64,000 bases of DNA. Source: GCA-2725625 sp964574215. GTDB taxonomy: Bacteria > Pseudomonadota > Alphaproteobacteria > Rhodospirillales > UBA2165. The notes under the pieces were generated by a model. That model ran no database searches and was not told the DNA's origin. It saw only the letters and a program-made list of their open reading frames with translations. Both the position numbers and the translations under genes were made by a program. The DNA is taken from positions 1 through 64,000 of the forward strand of contig CAZNLR010000003.1 in the NCBI GenBank assembly GCA_964574215.1, given 5' to 3'. Positions 51,577 through 60,573 of the stretch are shown here, in pieces (position 1 is the stretch's first letter; every line of letters begins with the position of its first letter).

Positions 51577-52770
51577 ATGCCCCGAAACAGCGCCCTGACT
51601 TTCCCCGACCGTGATGAGATGTTGTCGCGGGCGGTCGCCATGATTCCCGCCCTTAAAGAGCGGGCCATCGAAACCGAGGAAATCCGCCAACTCCCTGATT
51701 CAACCATCGATGAATTGCACGATACCGGCCTGTTGCGTGTAGCGCAGCCGCAACGGGTCGGCGGCGGCGATTTCGATTATCGGCTGATGCTCGAAATTAC
51801 CATGACCCTGGGACGGGGTTGCGGCTCTACCGCCTGGGTCTACGTCAACCTGGCCTGCCACCATTGGATGCTCGGCATGTGGCCGGTTGAGGGGCAGGAT
51901 ACCGTCTGGGACGAAGACAAGGATGCCCTGATTGCCTCCTCGGTCATCTATCCGGCGGGCAAAGCCGAACCTGCCGACGGCGGCTATCGGCTTTCCGGCC
52001 GATGGCCTTTCTGCAGCGGTGTCGATTGCGCCGGTTGGATCATGCTGGGCGGTGTCGTCCAGGACGGTTCCGGAAATGCAGCCGAAAACCGGGTGTTCCT
52101 GGTTCGCAAATCGGATGTCGAGGTTATCGATACCTGGCAGGTCTCGGGCCTGTGCGGCACCGGCAGCAAAGATGTGGCCGTTGATGGACTGCTTGTACCC
52201 GACTACATGACCATCGCCGGCGAGGACATGCAGAATTGCAATACCCCCGGATCGGCGGTCAATTCGAATCCTCTCTTCAATCTGCCCCAGGCGGGCCTAT
52301 TCCCCCACATCATCGCCGCCCCCATCATCGGTATGGCCGAAGGCGCCTGCGACGAATTTATCGATGCCAACAAATCGGCAACGTCCACCTACAACAAATC
52401 CCAAATCGCCGGTTATCAGGCGGTGCAGATCAAGGCGGCCTCGGCGGCGGCGGCGGTACGGTCGGCCAAGCTATCCATCTTTGCCGATTGCACCGAAGCG
52501 ACGGCTACTTTGGAAGGCGGCGAAATCTGTACGGAAGAGCAGAAACACCGATGGCGGCGGGATGCCGCCTTTGCGGCCAATCTGTGTTTCGACGCCGTCG
52601 AAGGGCTCTATAAAGCGACGGGTGGCCGCGGCGCCTATAAAACCAATCCGATCCAACGCCATTACCGGGATATCAGCGTCGGCATCTCCCACATCAGCAT
52701 GTCCTGGGACGTTATGGGCGCCGAATGGGGACGCTATGCCTTAGGCCTCGGCCCCAACCCGGCAATATAA
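51577..52770 (+). CDS. acyl-CoA-dehydrogenase-fold flavin monooxygenase (HsaA/HpaB-like)
   Basis: A 397-residue protein of the acyl-CoA-dehydrogenase superfamily; the N-terminus (LPDSTIDELHDTGLLRVAQPQRVGGGDFDYRLML), the FCSGVDCAGWIMLGG block and GTGSKDVAVDGLLVPDY resemble reduced-flavin-dependent monooxygenases such as HsaA and p-hydroxyphenylacetate hydroxylase oxygenase. They need a separate flavin reductase, not seen in this window. It lacks the catalytic Glu region of acyl-CoA dehydrogenases as far as I can see. Its stop codon is the first part of a long hairpin. Confidence 0.8.
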   Translation: MPRNSALTFPDRDEMLSRAVAMIPALKERAIETEEIRQLPDSTIDELHDTGLLRVAQPQRVGGGDFDYRLMLEITMTLGRGCGSTAWVYVNLACHHWMLGMWPVEGQDTVWDEDKDALIASSVIYPAGKAEPADGGYRLSGRWPFCSGVDCAGWIMLGGVVQDGSGNAAENRVFLVRKSDVEVIDTWQVSGLCGTGSKDVAVDGLLVPDYMTIAGEDMQNCNTPGSAVNSNPLFNLPQAGLFPHIIAAPIIGMAEGACDEFIDANKSATSTYNKSQIAGYQAVQIKAASAAAAVRSAKLSIFADCTEATATLEGGEICTEEQKHRWRRDAAFAANLCFDAVEGLYKATGGRGAYKTNPIQRHYRDISVGISHISMSWDVMGAEWGRYALGLGPNPAI

Positions 52771-52844
52771 AAAAAGTGTACCAGGAATACTTTTTGGGAA
52801 TACTTTTTGAAAAAATAAGAAAAGTATTCCTGGTACACTTTTTT
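52770..52844. repeat. long palindromic hairpin (copy 1) before rubrerythrin
   Basis: Perfect 25-base inverted arms 52770-52794 (AAAAAAGTGTACCAGGAATA then CTTTT) and 52820-52844, separated by 25 bases. Begins inside the stop codon of the upstream gene. The outer 20 bases are identical to copy 2 at 53364-53425; only the inner five differ, with matching changes on both arms. The spacer also contains a partial repeat GGAATACTTTTT. Could act as a terminator for the upstream gene and/or a mobile palindromic element. Confidence 0.85.
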
Positions 52845-52855
52845 AGGAGGCGGAG

Positions 52856-53272
52856 ATGGAACTCAAGGGCAGCAAGACGGAAGCCAATTTGAAACAGGCG
52901 TTTGCCGGAGAAAGCCAGGCCAACCGGCGCTACACCTACTTCGCCCGCCAGGCCGATATCGAGGGGTATCCGGATACGGCGGATGTGTTCCGCTCGACCG
53001 CCACGGGCGAGGGTGGCCATGCCCAGGGACATATGGAAAAACTAAAAGAGATCGGCGATCCCATCAACGACATGCCCATCGGCAACACCCGGCTGAACCT
53101 GCAATCGGCCATCGCCAGCGAAACCTACACCTACTCGGAAATGTATCCCGGTATGGTGCGTACCGCCCGGGAAGAAGGGTTCGACGATCTGGCCGACTGG
53201 TTCGAAGTCCTCGCCCGCGCCGAAAAATCCCACTGCCATCGGTTCAAGAAAGCGCTTGAGGAATTAGAATAG
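52856..53272 (+). CDS. rubrerythrin (single-domain)
   Basis: A 138-residue ferritin-like protein with two diiron ligand sets visible: E19 in AGESQANRRYTYF, E and H in GEGGHAQGH, E in AIASETYTYSEMYPG, and AEKSHCHRF. It lacks the C-terminal rubredoxin domain, so it is the short (sulerythrin-like) form, probably reducing hydrogen peroxide with electrons from another protein. The ATG follows AGGAGG (52845-52850) placed right behind the hairpin. It is the only gene between two near-identical hairpins. Confidence 0.9.
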   Translation: MELKGSKTEANLKQAFAGESQANRRYTYFARQADIEGYPDTADVFRSTATGEGGHAQGHMEKLKEIGDPINDMPIGNTRLNLQSAIASETYTYSEMYPGMVRTAREEGFDDLADWFEVLARAEKSHCHRFKKALEELE

Positions 53273-53298
53273 ACTTTATTGTCCCTCAAACGCCGGGC

Positions 53299-53337
53299 GA
53301 GGCCGCCGGCCTCTTGGCTTACGGCGCAGAAGCCAAG
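53299..53337. repeat. small hairpins after rubrerythrin
   Basis: GAGGCC-GCC-GGCCTC (299-313) and CTTGGCTT/AAGCCAAG (313-320/330-337) can form two adjacent or alternative stems. Neither has a T run. They lie between the rubrerythrin stop and hairpin copy 2; role unknown. Confidence 0.45.
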
Positions 53338-53363
53338 GGTTCGGAGAACCCGTCCACGTCTGA

Positions 53364-53425
53364 AAAAAAGTGTACCAGGAATAATTTCCAAAAAAATAGG
53401 GAAATTATTCCTGGTACACTTTTTT
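53364..53425. repeat. long palindromic hairpin (copy 2) after rubrerythrin
   Basis: Perfect 26-base inverted arms 53364-53389 (same AAAAAAGTGTACCAGGAATA, then ATTTCC) and 53400-53425, with a 10-base A-rich spacer. Its right arm runs into the stop codon of the convergent livF gene. The inner arm differs from copy 1, but both strands changed together so pairing is kept. Confidence 0.85.
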
Positions 53426-54155
53426 AAGCACCCAGATAATACTGCTTGATCATGTCGTTGTTGGCGAGATCGTCGGCGGTTTTGCCTTCGAATTCAATTT
53501 CACCATGCACGATGATATAACCCCGATCGGCAATTTTAATGGCTTGGTTGAAGTTCTGTTCGGCCATCAGAACGGTGAGGTTTTTCTGTTCTTTCAATTC
53601 CTTGATCTTGGCAATCATCTGGCTCACCAGAATGGGCGCCAATCCCACCGACGGTTCATCCACCAGCAAGATTTTCGGATCCGACATCAGCGCCCTTGCA
53701 ACGGCGACCATCTGCTGTTCACCACCCGACATGGAACCGGCCAATTGATCCTTGCGCTCCAGCAAACGGGGAAAGGTCTGAAAAACGAAATCGAGATTTT
53801 CATCGATCTTGGACCGCGCTTCCTTGCGGAACGCCCCCAGCAGCAAATTTTCCTCAACCGTCAAAGCCGGGAACAACCGCCTGCCTTCGGGCACCAGGGC
53901 GATACCGAGGTCGACGATCTCCTCCGGCGTCTTACCGATCAGGTCGACAGGACCGCTGTCGGTTTCCAGTACGATTTCGCCGGCGCCCGGCTGCACCATG
54001 CCGGTGATGCATTTAATCAGCGTGCTTTTACCGTTTCCGTTGGAGCCCAGCATCACCACCGTTTCGCCTTCACCGACCGAAATGGTCACACCATGAAGAA
54101 CGCGCACCGATCCGTATCCGGCTTCCACATTGGATATGTTCAGACTATTCGCCAA
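53424..54155 (-). CDS. livF: branched-chain amino acid-type ABC transporter ATPase (LivF)
   Basis: A 243-residue ABC ATPase: Walker A GSNGNGKSTL, signature MSGGEQQMVAVARAL, Walker B ILLVDEPSVGLAP, and the H-loop region. LivF-like by its length and the VLHGVTISVGEGETV start. Works with LivG to energise the LivHM permease. Overlaps livG by 11 bases. The stop codon falls inside hairpin copy 2. Confidence 0.93.
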   Translation of the reverse strand: MANSLNISNVEAGYGSVRVLHGVTISVGEGETVVMLGSNGNGKSTLIKCITGMVQPGAGEIVLETDSGPVDLIGKTPEEIVDLGIALVPEGRRLFPALTVEENLLLGAFRKEARSKIDENLDFVFQTFPRLLERKDQLAGSMSGGEQQMVAVARALMSDPKILLVDEPSVGLAPILVSQMIAKIKELKEQKNLTVLMAEQNFNQAIKIADRGYIIVHGEIEFEGKTADDLANNDMIKQYYLGA

Positions 54156-54873
54156 GATACGCCCTCTCTACATCAGGGTTGCTGACGATTTCGTCCGGGT
54201 TGCCTTCGGCAATTTTTTTGCCGGCATCCAAAACGATGATACGCTCCGAGAACCGCATCACCGCCCGCATGATGTGTTCGATCATAATGACGGCAACGCC
54301 TTGTTCGTTAAGCTTGAACAGAATTTCCAATATTTCGTCGACTTCGGAACTGGACAGACCGGCCATGGCCTCGTCGGACACCAAAAGTGACGGCTTGGCC
54401 GCCAGGGCCCGCGCCAGTTCAAGCTTGCGCATATCGACCTGGGTCAAACCGGCCGAGTTTTCATCGGCTCTGTCCTGAAACCCGATGAGTTCCAGAATCT
54501 CCATCGCCTGTTCCCGAATGTGGCGATGGTCGGTCCGGTCCCAGGCGGCGTATTCCAGCGGGATGCACAGATTTTCGATCACGGACATGCTAGCAAACGG
54601 TTTGGGAATTTGGAAACTACGGGCAATACCGAGATGGGCTCGCTTGTGGGCCGGCAGACCGGTAATGTCCTGGCCTTTGTAGACCACCGTCCCTTCATCA
54701 TTGAACAAGGCGCCGGAAATGCAGTTGATCATGGTCGTCTTGCCCGAACCGTTGGGTCCGATCAGACCGAGACGCTCATTCTCGTCCACATGAAGATTAA
54801 CCGTATCGAGGGCTACAAAACCGCCGAAACGTTTGGTCAGATCCGTGACGTCGATAATTCGTTCCGCCATCAC
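54145..54873 (-). CDS. livG: branched-chain amino acid-type ABC transporter ATPase (LivG)
   Basis: A 242-residue ABC ATPase: Walker A GPNGSGKTT, Walker B LLVSDEAMAGL. The signature motif, normally LSxGQ, reads AGLTQVDMRKLELARAL, a divergent form, and the usual Pro behind the Walker B Glu is Ala. LivG in general is more variable than LivF, but a poorly kept signature suggests weaker or altered ATP hydrolysis at that site. Overlaps the permease gene by four bases. Confidence 0.93.
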   Translation of the reverse strand: MMAERIIDVTDLTKRFGGFVALDTVNLHVDENERLGLIGPNGSGKTTMINCISGALFNDEGTVVYKGQDITGLPAHKRAHLGIARSFQIPKPFASMSVIENLCIPLEYAAWDRTDHRHIREQAMEILELIGFQDRADENSAGLTQVDMRKLELARALAAKPSLLVSDEAMAGLSSSEVDEILEILFKLNEQGVAVIMIEHIMRAVMRFSERIIVLDAGKKIAEGNPDEIVSNPDVERAYLGE

Positions 54874-55817
54874 GTCTGCCTCTTCGCCGTGTATTTTTTA
54901 TAAAGACCGACGATCCCCTGCGGCGCCAAGGTAATGAATCCCACCAGCATGGCACCGACAATCAGCAGATTCATCTCGGAAGAAATCGTCACCGTGGTAA
55001 TTTCCTGGATGGTGCCCAACACCAGGGCGCCGATCACCGGTCCGTACCAATAGGCCGAGCCGCCGATCATCGGCATGGCGATGGCATTGACGGCAATCAA
55101 CAGCGAGAAGGACGATATGGGATCGACGAAAGAGATGAAAAAGGGAAATGGAGCGCCGGCAACGCCCATCATGACGCCCATAGCGGCCGCGGAAATTAGT
55201 TTCAATTTCAGCGTCGGCACACCCATACACTCGGCGGCGACCTCGTCATCCCGGATGGCCGCCAACCCCTGCCCGATCCTGGATGTGCTCAGATAGCGGG
55301 TTAGTCCGGTGGCCAAAATCGCCAATCCCAACATAACGACGAAGAGAAGCTCGACATAATTGTCGAAAATGAAGGAATCCTTGGGAGCTAAAATATAGGT
55401 GCCCGCGGCACCACCCACATAATCCCAGTTGTTGGCAACGGTTTCGAACATGATCGCCATGGCGAGCGTGGCGATGGCGAAGTAAACGCCTTTCAAACGC
55501 AAGGTGAGATATCCAGTCGCCAAACCGACCAAACCGCAAACAATACCGGCAACGATGATCAGGACCGGCAGCGGCAAAGCGAAAGCCTTATGCAGAAAAA
55601 CCGATGTATAAACGCCGGCGGCAAAAAACCCGGCGCTGCCGAAATTCACGTAGCCGGTGAAGCCGCCCAGGATATTCCAGGCCACGGCCATAATCAGACC
55701 TTGCAGAACGACATAGGAAGCAAAGAAATAAAACTCGTTGTCGACGCCTTTGGTGAAGAGATAACCGGCGATGAATATAACCAGCGATATGATCCAGAAT
55801 TTACTAATTTTCATCAC
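54870..55817 (-). CDS. livM: branched-chain amino acid-type ABC permease (LivM)
   Basis: A 315-residue protein with about eight to nine membrane helices of the LivM type. Visible are AGFFAAGVYTSVFL, the LRLKGVYFAIATLAMAIMFETV block and the cytoplasmic EAA-like segment RIGQGLAAIRDDEVAAECMGV. Partner of LivH. Overlaps livH by four bases. Confidence 0.93.
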   Translation of the reverse strand: MMKISKFWIISLVIFIAGYLFTKGVDNEFYFFASYVVLQGLIMAVAWNILGGFTGYVNFGSAGFFAAGVYTSVFLHKAFALPLPVLIIVAGIVCGLVGLATGYLTLRLKGVYFAIATLAMAIMFETVANNWDYVGGAAGTYILAPKDSFIFDNYVELLFVVMLGLAILATGLTRYLSTSRIGQGLAAIRDDEVAAECMGVPTLKLKLISAAAMGVMMGVAGAPFPFFISFVDPISSFSLLIAVNAIAMPMIGGSAYWYGPVIGALVLGTIQEITTVTISSEMNLLIVGAMLVGFITLAPQGIVGLYKKYTAKRQT

Positions 55818-56683
55818 GCCCTACCGAATATGCCTTGTGGCCTGACGGCCAACGTGATGAGAAGAATGCCGAACCCTACAGCCGGCGCCCAGGAGGGCCC
55901 GTAGAAAGTAGCGACGAGGCTTTCAACGATACCGATCAGCAGGGCGGCCAATAGCGTGCCACTGATGCTGCCCATGCCGCCCAGCACCACGATGGCAAAA
56001 ACCCGACCAATGTAGAGACGCCCGACCGAAGGCTCGACCGGCTGAATGATGATCAGCAGTGCGCCAGCGATGCACGCCGTGGCAATACCGATACCGAGGG
56101 CAATCTGCTTGACCTTTATTGGGTTGGCGCCCATCAGTTGCAGGGCAAGACGATCCTGGGAGACCGCCAGAATGGCCCTCCCCATAAAGGTTTTTGACAT
56201 GTAGAGGTAAACGGCACCCGTCATAATCAAGGAAACGACGCAGGGCACCAGCATTCGAAGCGGAAGATCGATAAATCCTATATGTAGGGTCTTGCCGATA
56301 TATTGCGCTTCAACCAACCGGTAATCGACACCGAAAGTCAAAATCAAAAAAACTTCGATAATGAACATCAGGCCGAAGAAAAACGCCAACCCAGAGAGAC
56401 TTTCCTGACCGGTTTTCTCGAAACTGGAATAGTAAATCCGATAGAGCGCCATCCCCAAAACGTAGAACGCGGGCGCAAAGACCACACCGATAAGCACCGG
56501 GTCAAAACCGAAATGCTCATTGATGATAAATGCGACGTAAGAGCCGAAAATTACGAAAGTGGGATGGGCGATATTAACGATGTCCAGTTGCCCGAACGTG
56601 ATGGACAGCCCCAAGGCAACGGCGGCATAGAAACCGCCAAGCAGGATGCCCGAAGCCACAGCGTTTAGGAATAGTTCAGTCAC
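55814..56683 (-). CDS. livH: branched-chain amino acid-type ABC permease (LivH)
   Basis: A 289-residue protein with about eight membrane helices of the LivH type: GILLGGFYAAVALGLSITFGQLDIVNIAHP at the N-terminus and the cytoplasmic AVSQDRLALQLMGANPIKVKQIALGIG block. Translationally coupled to livM. With the binding protein upstream it gives a complete five-gene transporter. Confidence 0.93.
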   Translation of the reverse strand: MTELFLNAVASGILLGGFYAAVALGLSITFGQLDIVNIAHPTFVIFGSYVAFIINEHFGFDPVLIGVVFAPAFYVLGMALYRIYYSSFEKTGQESLSGLAFFFGLMFIIEVFLILTFGVDYRLVEAQYIGKTLHIGFIDLPLRMLVPCVVSLIMTGAVYLYMSKTFMGRAILAVSQDRLALQLMGANPIKVKQIALGIGIATACIAGALLIIIQPVEPSVGRLYIGRVFAIVVLGGMGSISGTLLAALLIGIVESLVATFYGPSWAPAVGFGILLITLAVRPQGIFGRA

Positions 56684-56738
56684 TGTAACTCCGGGCTCCC
56701 ATTTTAGTGTCTTACGTTATTGTTTTTATTATTAATTT

Positions 56739-57995
56739 TTATTTTTTATACGGATAGGCAATGTCACCGGATTTCACGCTGTTGGGATACAACACGATAC
56801 GCTTACCGGGCTTATTGAATTGCGCCATATTATTAGGCTGAACATCGCGGAACTGAACTTGCAGGGTCCGGGTTTTCGCCCATTCGCCGTTTTCCGCAAA
56901 AGCAACATCGCCAACAACGGTTTTAAAGGTCGTTTTGTGGATATAAGCGGCGATCTTTTTCTGATCCAGGCTGCCGACAGCCGTGACCGCATCACCCAAA
57001 ATCTGCAAATAGGCATAGGCGTATGGCGGCAGATAGTGACCCAGAGGATCGACACCCTTGCCCACGGCGGCCTTCTGGTACTTGGCCAAAAATGCTTCGA
57101 CACCTTCAAATTTAAGGGTCGGTTCCGGCACCCAGAAATCATAATTGACGATACCGTTCAGCATCGGGCCGAGGTTTTTCTGGATACCCGCAAACTGCAA
57201 TCCGACCATGCCGCCGCCGAACATTTTGGCCTTGAGGCCCAGTTCGTTGGCCGCTTTGACCAATCCGACCGAACCGCCGGGATAGGAGCCGACATAAACC
57301 AGATCGGCATTGGCCGCTTTAATGGCCCGCATAACCGACGTTACATCGGGCGAACCGAAGGGGAAAGTTTTGTCATAGACAATTTTCAAACCCATGGCTT
57401 TGGCGTTGCGGCGAGCGCCGGCAACGGCGTTGCGGGCAAACTCGGCGTCTTCCGCCAATAAGGCGATGGTCTTCGGTGCCGGGCTTTGTGCCTTGGCCAG
57501 ACTAAAGAAACCGCGCGACCAATCATCGGTCGGAACGGGGCCAGCGGGCATGATCTGGAAATAGCGGTCATATTTAAACTTGTCGTTTACCGCCAGGCCG
57601 AACAACGACATAAACACCAGACCTTTGCGCATAACGATCGGCATGGCCGGAGATATTTCGTTGGTGCCGTAACTGGAAACCACCAGATCGACCTTGTCGA
57701 CGTTCAACAGCTTTGAATAAATGCCGGGAACTTTCGACGGTGACGTGGCGTCATCATAATAGATGAATTCGATTTTACGGCCGAGCAACCCGCCTTTGGC
57801 GTTGATGTCGTCTTTCCAAATTTTCATGGCGATCAAGGCCGCTTTGCCCGCTCCCGCCAAGGGACCGGTCAGAGCCATGGAAAAACCAATTTTAAGCGGG
57901 TCCGCCGCTTTGGCGACTGGAGACGCGATCATTGACGCCAGGCCAATGCCCAACGCCAGCCACACGCCAAACGCAATTTTCCTGAGATATGTCAT
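56739..57995 (-). CDS. ABC transporter substrate-binding protein (LIV/amide type)
   Basis: A 418-residue periplasmic binding protein (signal peptide about 1-30, GIGLASMIASPVAKA). It begins ADPLKIGFSMALTGPLAGAGKAALIAMKIWKDDIN, typical of type I LIV-like proteins, and contains GRKIEFIYYDDATSPSKVPGIYSKLL. Ligand unknown; such proteins carry amino acids, amides, urea or aromatic acids. First gene of the livHMGF-type operon. Its promoter region holds a TetR-type operator (58096) and a palindrome (58129). Confidence 0.9.
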   Translation of the reverse strand: MTYLRKIAFGVWLALGIGLASMIASPVAKAADPLKIGFSMALTGPLAGAGKAALIAMKIWKDDINAKGGLLGRKIEFIYYDDATSPSKVPGIYSKLLNVDKVDLVVSSYGTNEISPAMPIVMRKGLVFMSLFGLAVNDKFKYDRYFQIMPAGPVPTDDWSRGFFSLAKAQSPAPKTIALLAEDAEFARNAVAGARRNAKAMGLKIVYDKTFPFGSPDVTSVMRAIKAANADLVYVGSYPGGSVGLVKAANELGLKAKMFGGGMVGLQFAGIQKNLGPMLNGIVNYDFWVPEPTLKFEGVEAFLAKYQKAAVGKGVDPLGHYLPPYAYAYLQILGDAVTAVGSLDQKKIAAYIHKTTFKTVVGDVAFAENGEWAKTRTLQVQFRDVQPNNMAQFNKPGKRIVLYPNSVKSGDIAYPYKK

Positions 57996-58095
57996 TTTAT
58001 GTATCCTCCCTGTTAAAAGGATCGTCCTTTGCAGGACTGTTAAGTTTTGGGAAATCAGAATAAATTCTTCAACCGATCCCCCGACGATTGCTTAT

Positions 58096-58109
58096 TGATC
58101 ATTCGATCA
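58096..58109. promoter_or_regulatory. possible TetR operator TGATCATTCGATCA
   Basis: Within TTGATCATTCGATCAA, about 100 bases upstream of the binding-protein start on the minus strand and about 75 bases behind the hydroxylase stop codon. Matches the copies at 51113 and 61989 at 13 and 12 of 14 positions. Confidence 0.6.
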
Positions 58110-58128
58110 ACTTTTATCACACATCATG

Positions 58129-58140
58129 TCTTATATAAAT
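58129..58140. promoter_or_regulatory. TCTTATATAAAT motif in the LIV transporter promoter region
   Basis: TCTTATATAAAT, the third related sequence to the palindrome at 49857, 134 bases upstream of the LIV binding-protein start. It keeps ten of twelve positions and is not a perfect palindrome. Lower support. Confidence 0.35.
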
Positions 58141-58184
58141 GTGAAACTCCTCAAATGCTATCATTTTCTTATGAAACTTTCCCC

Positions 58185-60569
58185 TTATACCTTGCCTAGG
58201 GCTTGTAATATTCTTTCCGGCGTAAAGGGTTGTGCATTTACCTTGGCGTCCAGCGGCTTCAGCGCATCATTTATGGCGTTCATTACGGCGGCAGGAGCGC
58301 CTGCCGTGCCGGCCTCACCGGCTCCCTTGGCGCCAAGTTCGGAATCTGCCGTTGGCGATTCAACATGATCGACTTTGATGTCCGGCATTTCCGCCGCCAT
58401 GGGTACAAGGTAATCGGCCATGGTGCCGTTGAGAAACTGCCCTTCCGCACTGTAGCGGCATTCTTCGTAGAGCGCGCCGCCCAGCCCCTGAACGACGCCG
58501 CCCCGCACCTGTTCATCGACCAGCTGCGGATTGATCACCGTACCGCAATCCTCAACCACCCAGTGATCGAGCAAAGTAATGATGCCGGTCTCGGTATCGA
58601 CCTCAAGGTAAGATGCCTGAACACCGTTGGTGAAGGCGAAGGGAAAGGCCTTGGGCACATAGTGACGGGTGACGACCAGTTCCGACTGAAAGTCCTTGGG
58701 CAAGGTGTCGGGACGGTAATAGGCAACCCGGCCGACTTCGGATAGATCGATGCGTTCACGACCGTCGGCGATGTCGACCACCTTATTATTTTGAATATCC
58801 AGCGTCGCCGCATCCGATTGCAGCATGACGCCCGCCACGATCAGTATGTTTTCCCGTAAGGCCTTGCCCGCCTGCACCGTCGCTTCACCGCCGATACCGG
58901 CCGCCCGGGACCCCCAGGTGCCGCCGCCATAGGGCGTAATATCCGTATCGCCAGTAATTACCCGTATTTTGTCCATGGTCACGCCCAACGCCGTCGCCGC
59001 GCATTGGGCGACCACGGCCTCGGCGCCCTGACCCTGTTCGGTCACACCGATCTCGACGATGACGTTACCTTTGGCATCCAGCCGCATGGTGGCGCCGTCC
59101 TGGGCGGAAATGGGCGCGCCGCCGACACCGTAGAACGCGGGTCCCGGATTGGTCACTTCGACAAAGGTGGCGAAACCGATGCCGCGGTAAACGTTACTTT
59201 CACGCCATTTCGCCTGATCGGCACGCAACGCTTCGTAGTCCATCATCTCCAGGATTTTATCCAGCGACGCATGATGAGACAGTAATTCATAAGGAATGCC
59301 GACCGGCGTCGTCCAGGGATAGGCGTCGTCCGGGATCAGGTTTTTCTTTCTGATTTCGACCGGGTCCATGCCAATGGCGTCGGCCGCGGTATCCACGATG
59401 CCCTCGGTAATCAGACACAGCACCGGATGCCCCACCGCCCGGTATTGGCACATGGGGGTTTTGTTCTGGAACACGACCGTCGCCTTGGCCCGGTAATTGG
59501 GGCAGGTATATTGCGACGCCGTCAGGTTGACGATCTGATTGGCTTCAATGCCCGACGTCCTTGGGTAGACCGAATAAGGCCCGATGCCGGTCAAGTCGTC
59601 GATTTCAGTGGCCTGAATTTCGCCGTCATTTGACACCGCCATGCGGATTTTCACCCGATGATCCCTTGCGTGGATATCGGTGGTAAAGGATTCCAGCCGG
59701 TCGGCGATAAATTTGACGGGACGTTTCAACATATAAGCCAGGGTCACGGTGGCGTATTCGTCGGCATAAGAATGAACCTTGATGCCGAAGGATCCGCCCA
59801 CATCCCGACAGATCACCCGCACCAGATGTTCTTCCACATCCAAATGTTTGGCGAACAGATGTTGCATCATATGGGGCGCCTGGGTCGACAGATAGATGGT
59901 CAACTGCCCTTCGCCGGGATTGAAGTCGGCCAGGCACGAGCGGGGCTCGAGTGTGACACCGGTATGACGGCCGAAGTGATAGGTTTCCTCCACCACATGA
60001 TCGGCGGCATCGAAAACGTCGTCGATGCCATCCGTCGAAAAATTCCTCACCCAGGCCAGATTGTCTCCGAGGTCGGGATGAATGACAGGCGTTTCCGAAT
60101 CAAGCGCCGTTTCCATGTCGGCCACGACCGGCAATTCTTTCCATTCGACCTGAACCAGTTCGACGGCGTCCTCCGCCTGGGCGCGGCTTTGCGCGACGAC
60201 AGCGGCGACGGCCTCTCCCTGCCAGCTGGCCTTTTTGATCGCTATGGCATGTTGCGGCGCTGATTTCAGACCTTCCAGATGGGTCAGTACTCCCATCCAG
60301 GGTTCGCAGTATTCGGCCATTTCTTCGCCGGTTACGACGGCAACAACGCCGTCGGCCTGTTCCGCCGCGGATTTATCGATAGAGACGATTTCCGCATGAG
60401 CGAAGGGCGAGCGCACGAACGCCACATGGGTCATGCGAGGTAGTTTTATATCATCGGTAAAAGTGCCGTGGCCGCTGAGCAGCCGTTTGGCGTTGGGCCG
60501 TGGCACCGTGCGCCCGATATAGGAGTTGGGGCGGTCGAGAATATGGTCGGTGATTCTATTGTCGGTCAT
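58185..60569 (-). CDS. molybdenum hydroxylase, large subunit (XDH/CoxL family)
   Basis: A 794-residue molybdopterin cytosine dinucleotide-type subunit of the xanthine dehydrogenase/aldehyde oxidase family. Start MTDNRITDHILDRPNSYIGRTVPRPNAKRLLSGHGTFTDDI is typical. The active-site Glu is in LGAKGAGEAGTAGAP. The loop that in CO dehydrogenase reads AYRCSFR reads QYRAVGHPV here, so it is not CO dehydrogenase and its substrate pocket is unusual. It probably hydroxylates an N-heterocycle or aldehyde. The ATG at 60569 follows GGGGAGGGTGAGG and is five bases behind the small subunit's stop. Confidence 0.9.
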   Translation of the reverse strand: MTDNRITDHILDRPNSYIGRTVPRPNAKRLLSGHGTFTDDIKLPRMTHVAFVRSPFAHAEIVSIDKSAAEQADGVVAVVTGEEMAEYCEPWMGVLTHLEGLKSAPQHAIAIKKASWQGEAVAAVVAQSRAQAEDAVELVQVEWKELPVVADMETALDSETPVIHPDLGDNLAWVRNFSTDGIDDVFDAADHVVEETYHFGRHTGVTLEPRSCLADFNPGEGQLTIYLSTQAPHMMQHLFAKHLDVEEHLVRVICRDVGGSFGIKVHSYADEYATVTLAYMLKRPVKFIADRLESFTTDIHARDHRVKIRMAVSNDGEIQATEIDDLTGIGPYSVYPRTSGIEANQIVNLTASQYTCPNYRAKATVVFQNKTPMCQYRAVGHPVLCLITEGIVDTAADAIGMDPVEIRKKNLIPDDAYPWTTPVGIPYELLSHHASLDKILEMMDYEALRADQAKWRESNVYRGIGFATFVEVTNPGPAFYGVGGAPISAQDGATMRLDAKGNVIVEIGVTEQGQGAEAVVAQCAATALGVTMDKIRVITGDTDITPYGGGTWGSRAAGIGGEATVQAGKALRENILIVAGVMLQSDAATLDIQNNKVVDIADGRERIDLSEVGRVAYYRPDTLPKDFQSELVVTRHYVPKAFPFAFTNGVQASYLEVDTETGIITLLDHWVVEDCGTVINPQLVDEQVRGGVVQGLGGALYEECRYSAEGQFLNGTMADYLVPMAAEMPDIKVDHVESPTADSELGAKGAGEAGTAGAPAAVMNAINDALKPLDAKVNAQPFTPERILQALGKV

Positions 60570-60573
60570 GTCC

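Noticed and set aside
58095..58110. FNR-type box TTGAT-N4-ATCAA
   Set aside because: The half-sites TTGAT and ATCAA are separated by six bases, not four, and identical spacing recurs at the TetR-linked copies, so it is better explained as that operator.
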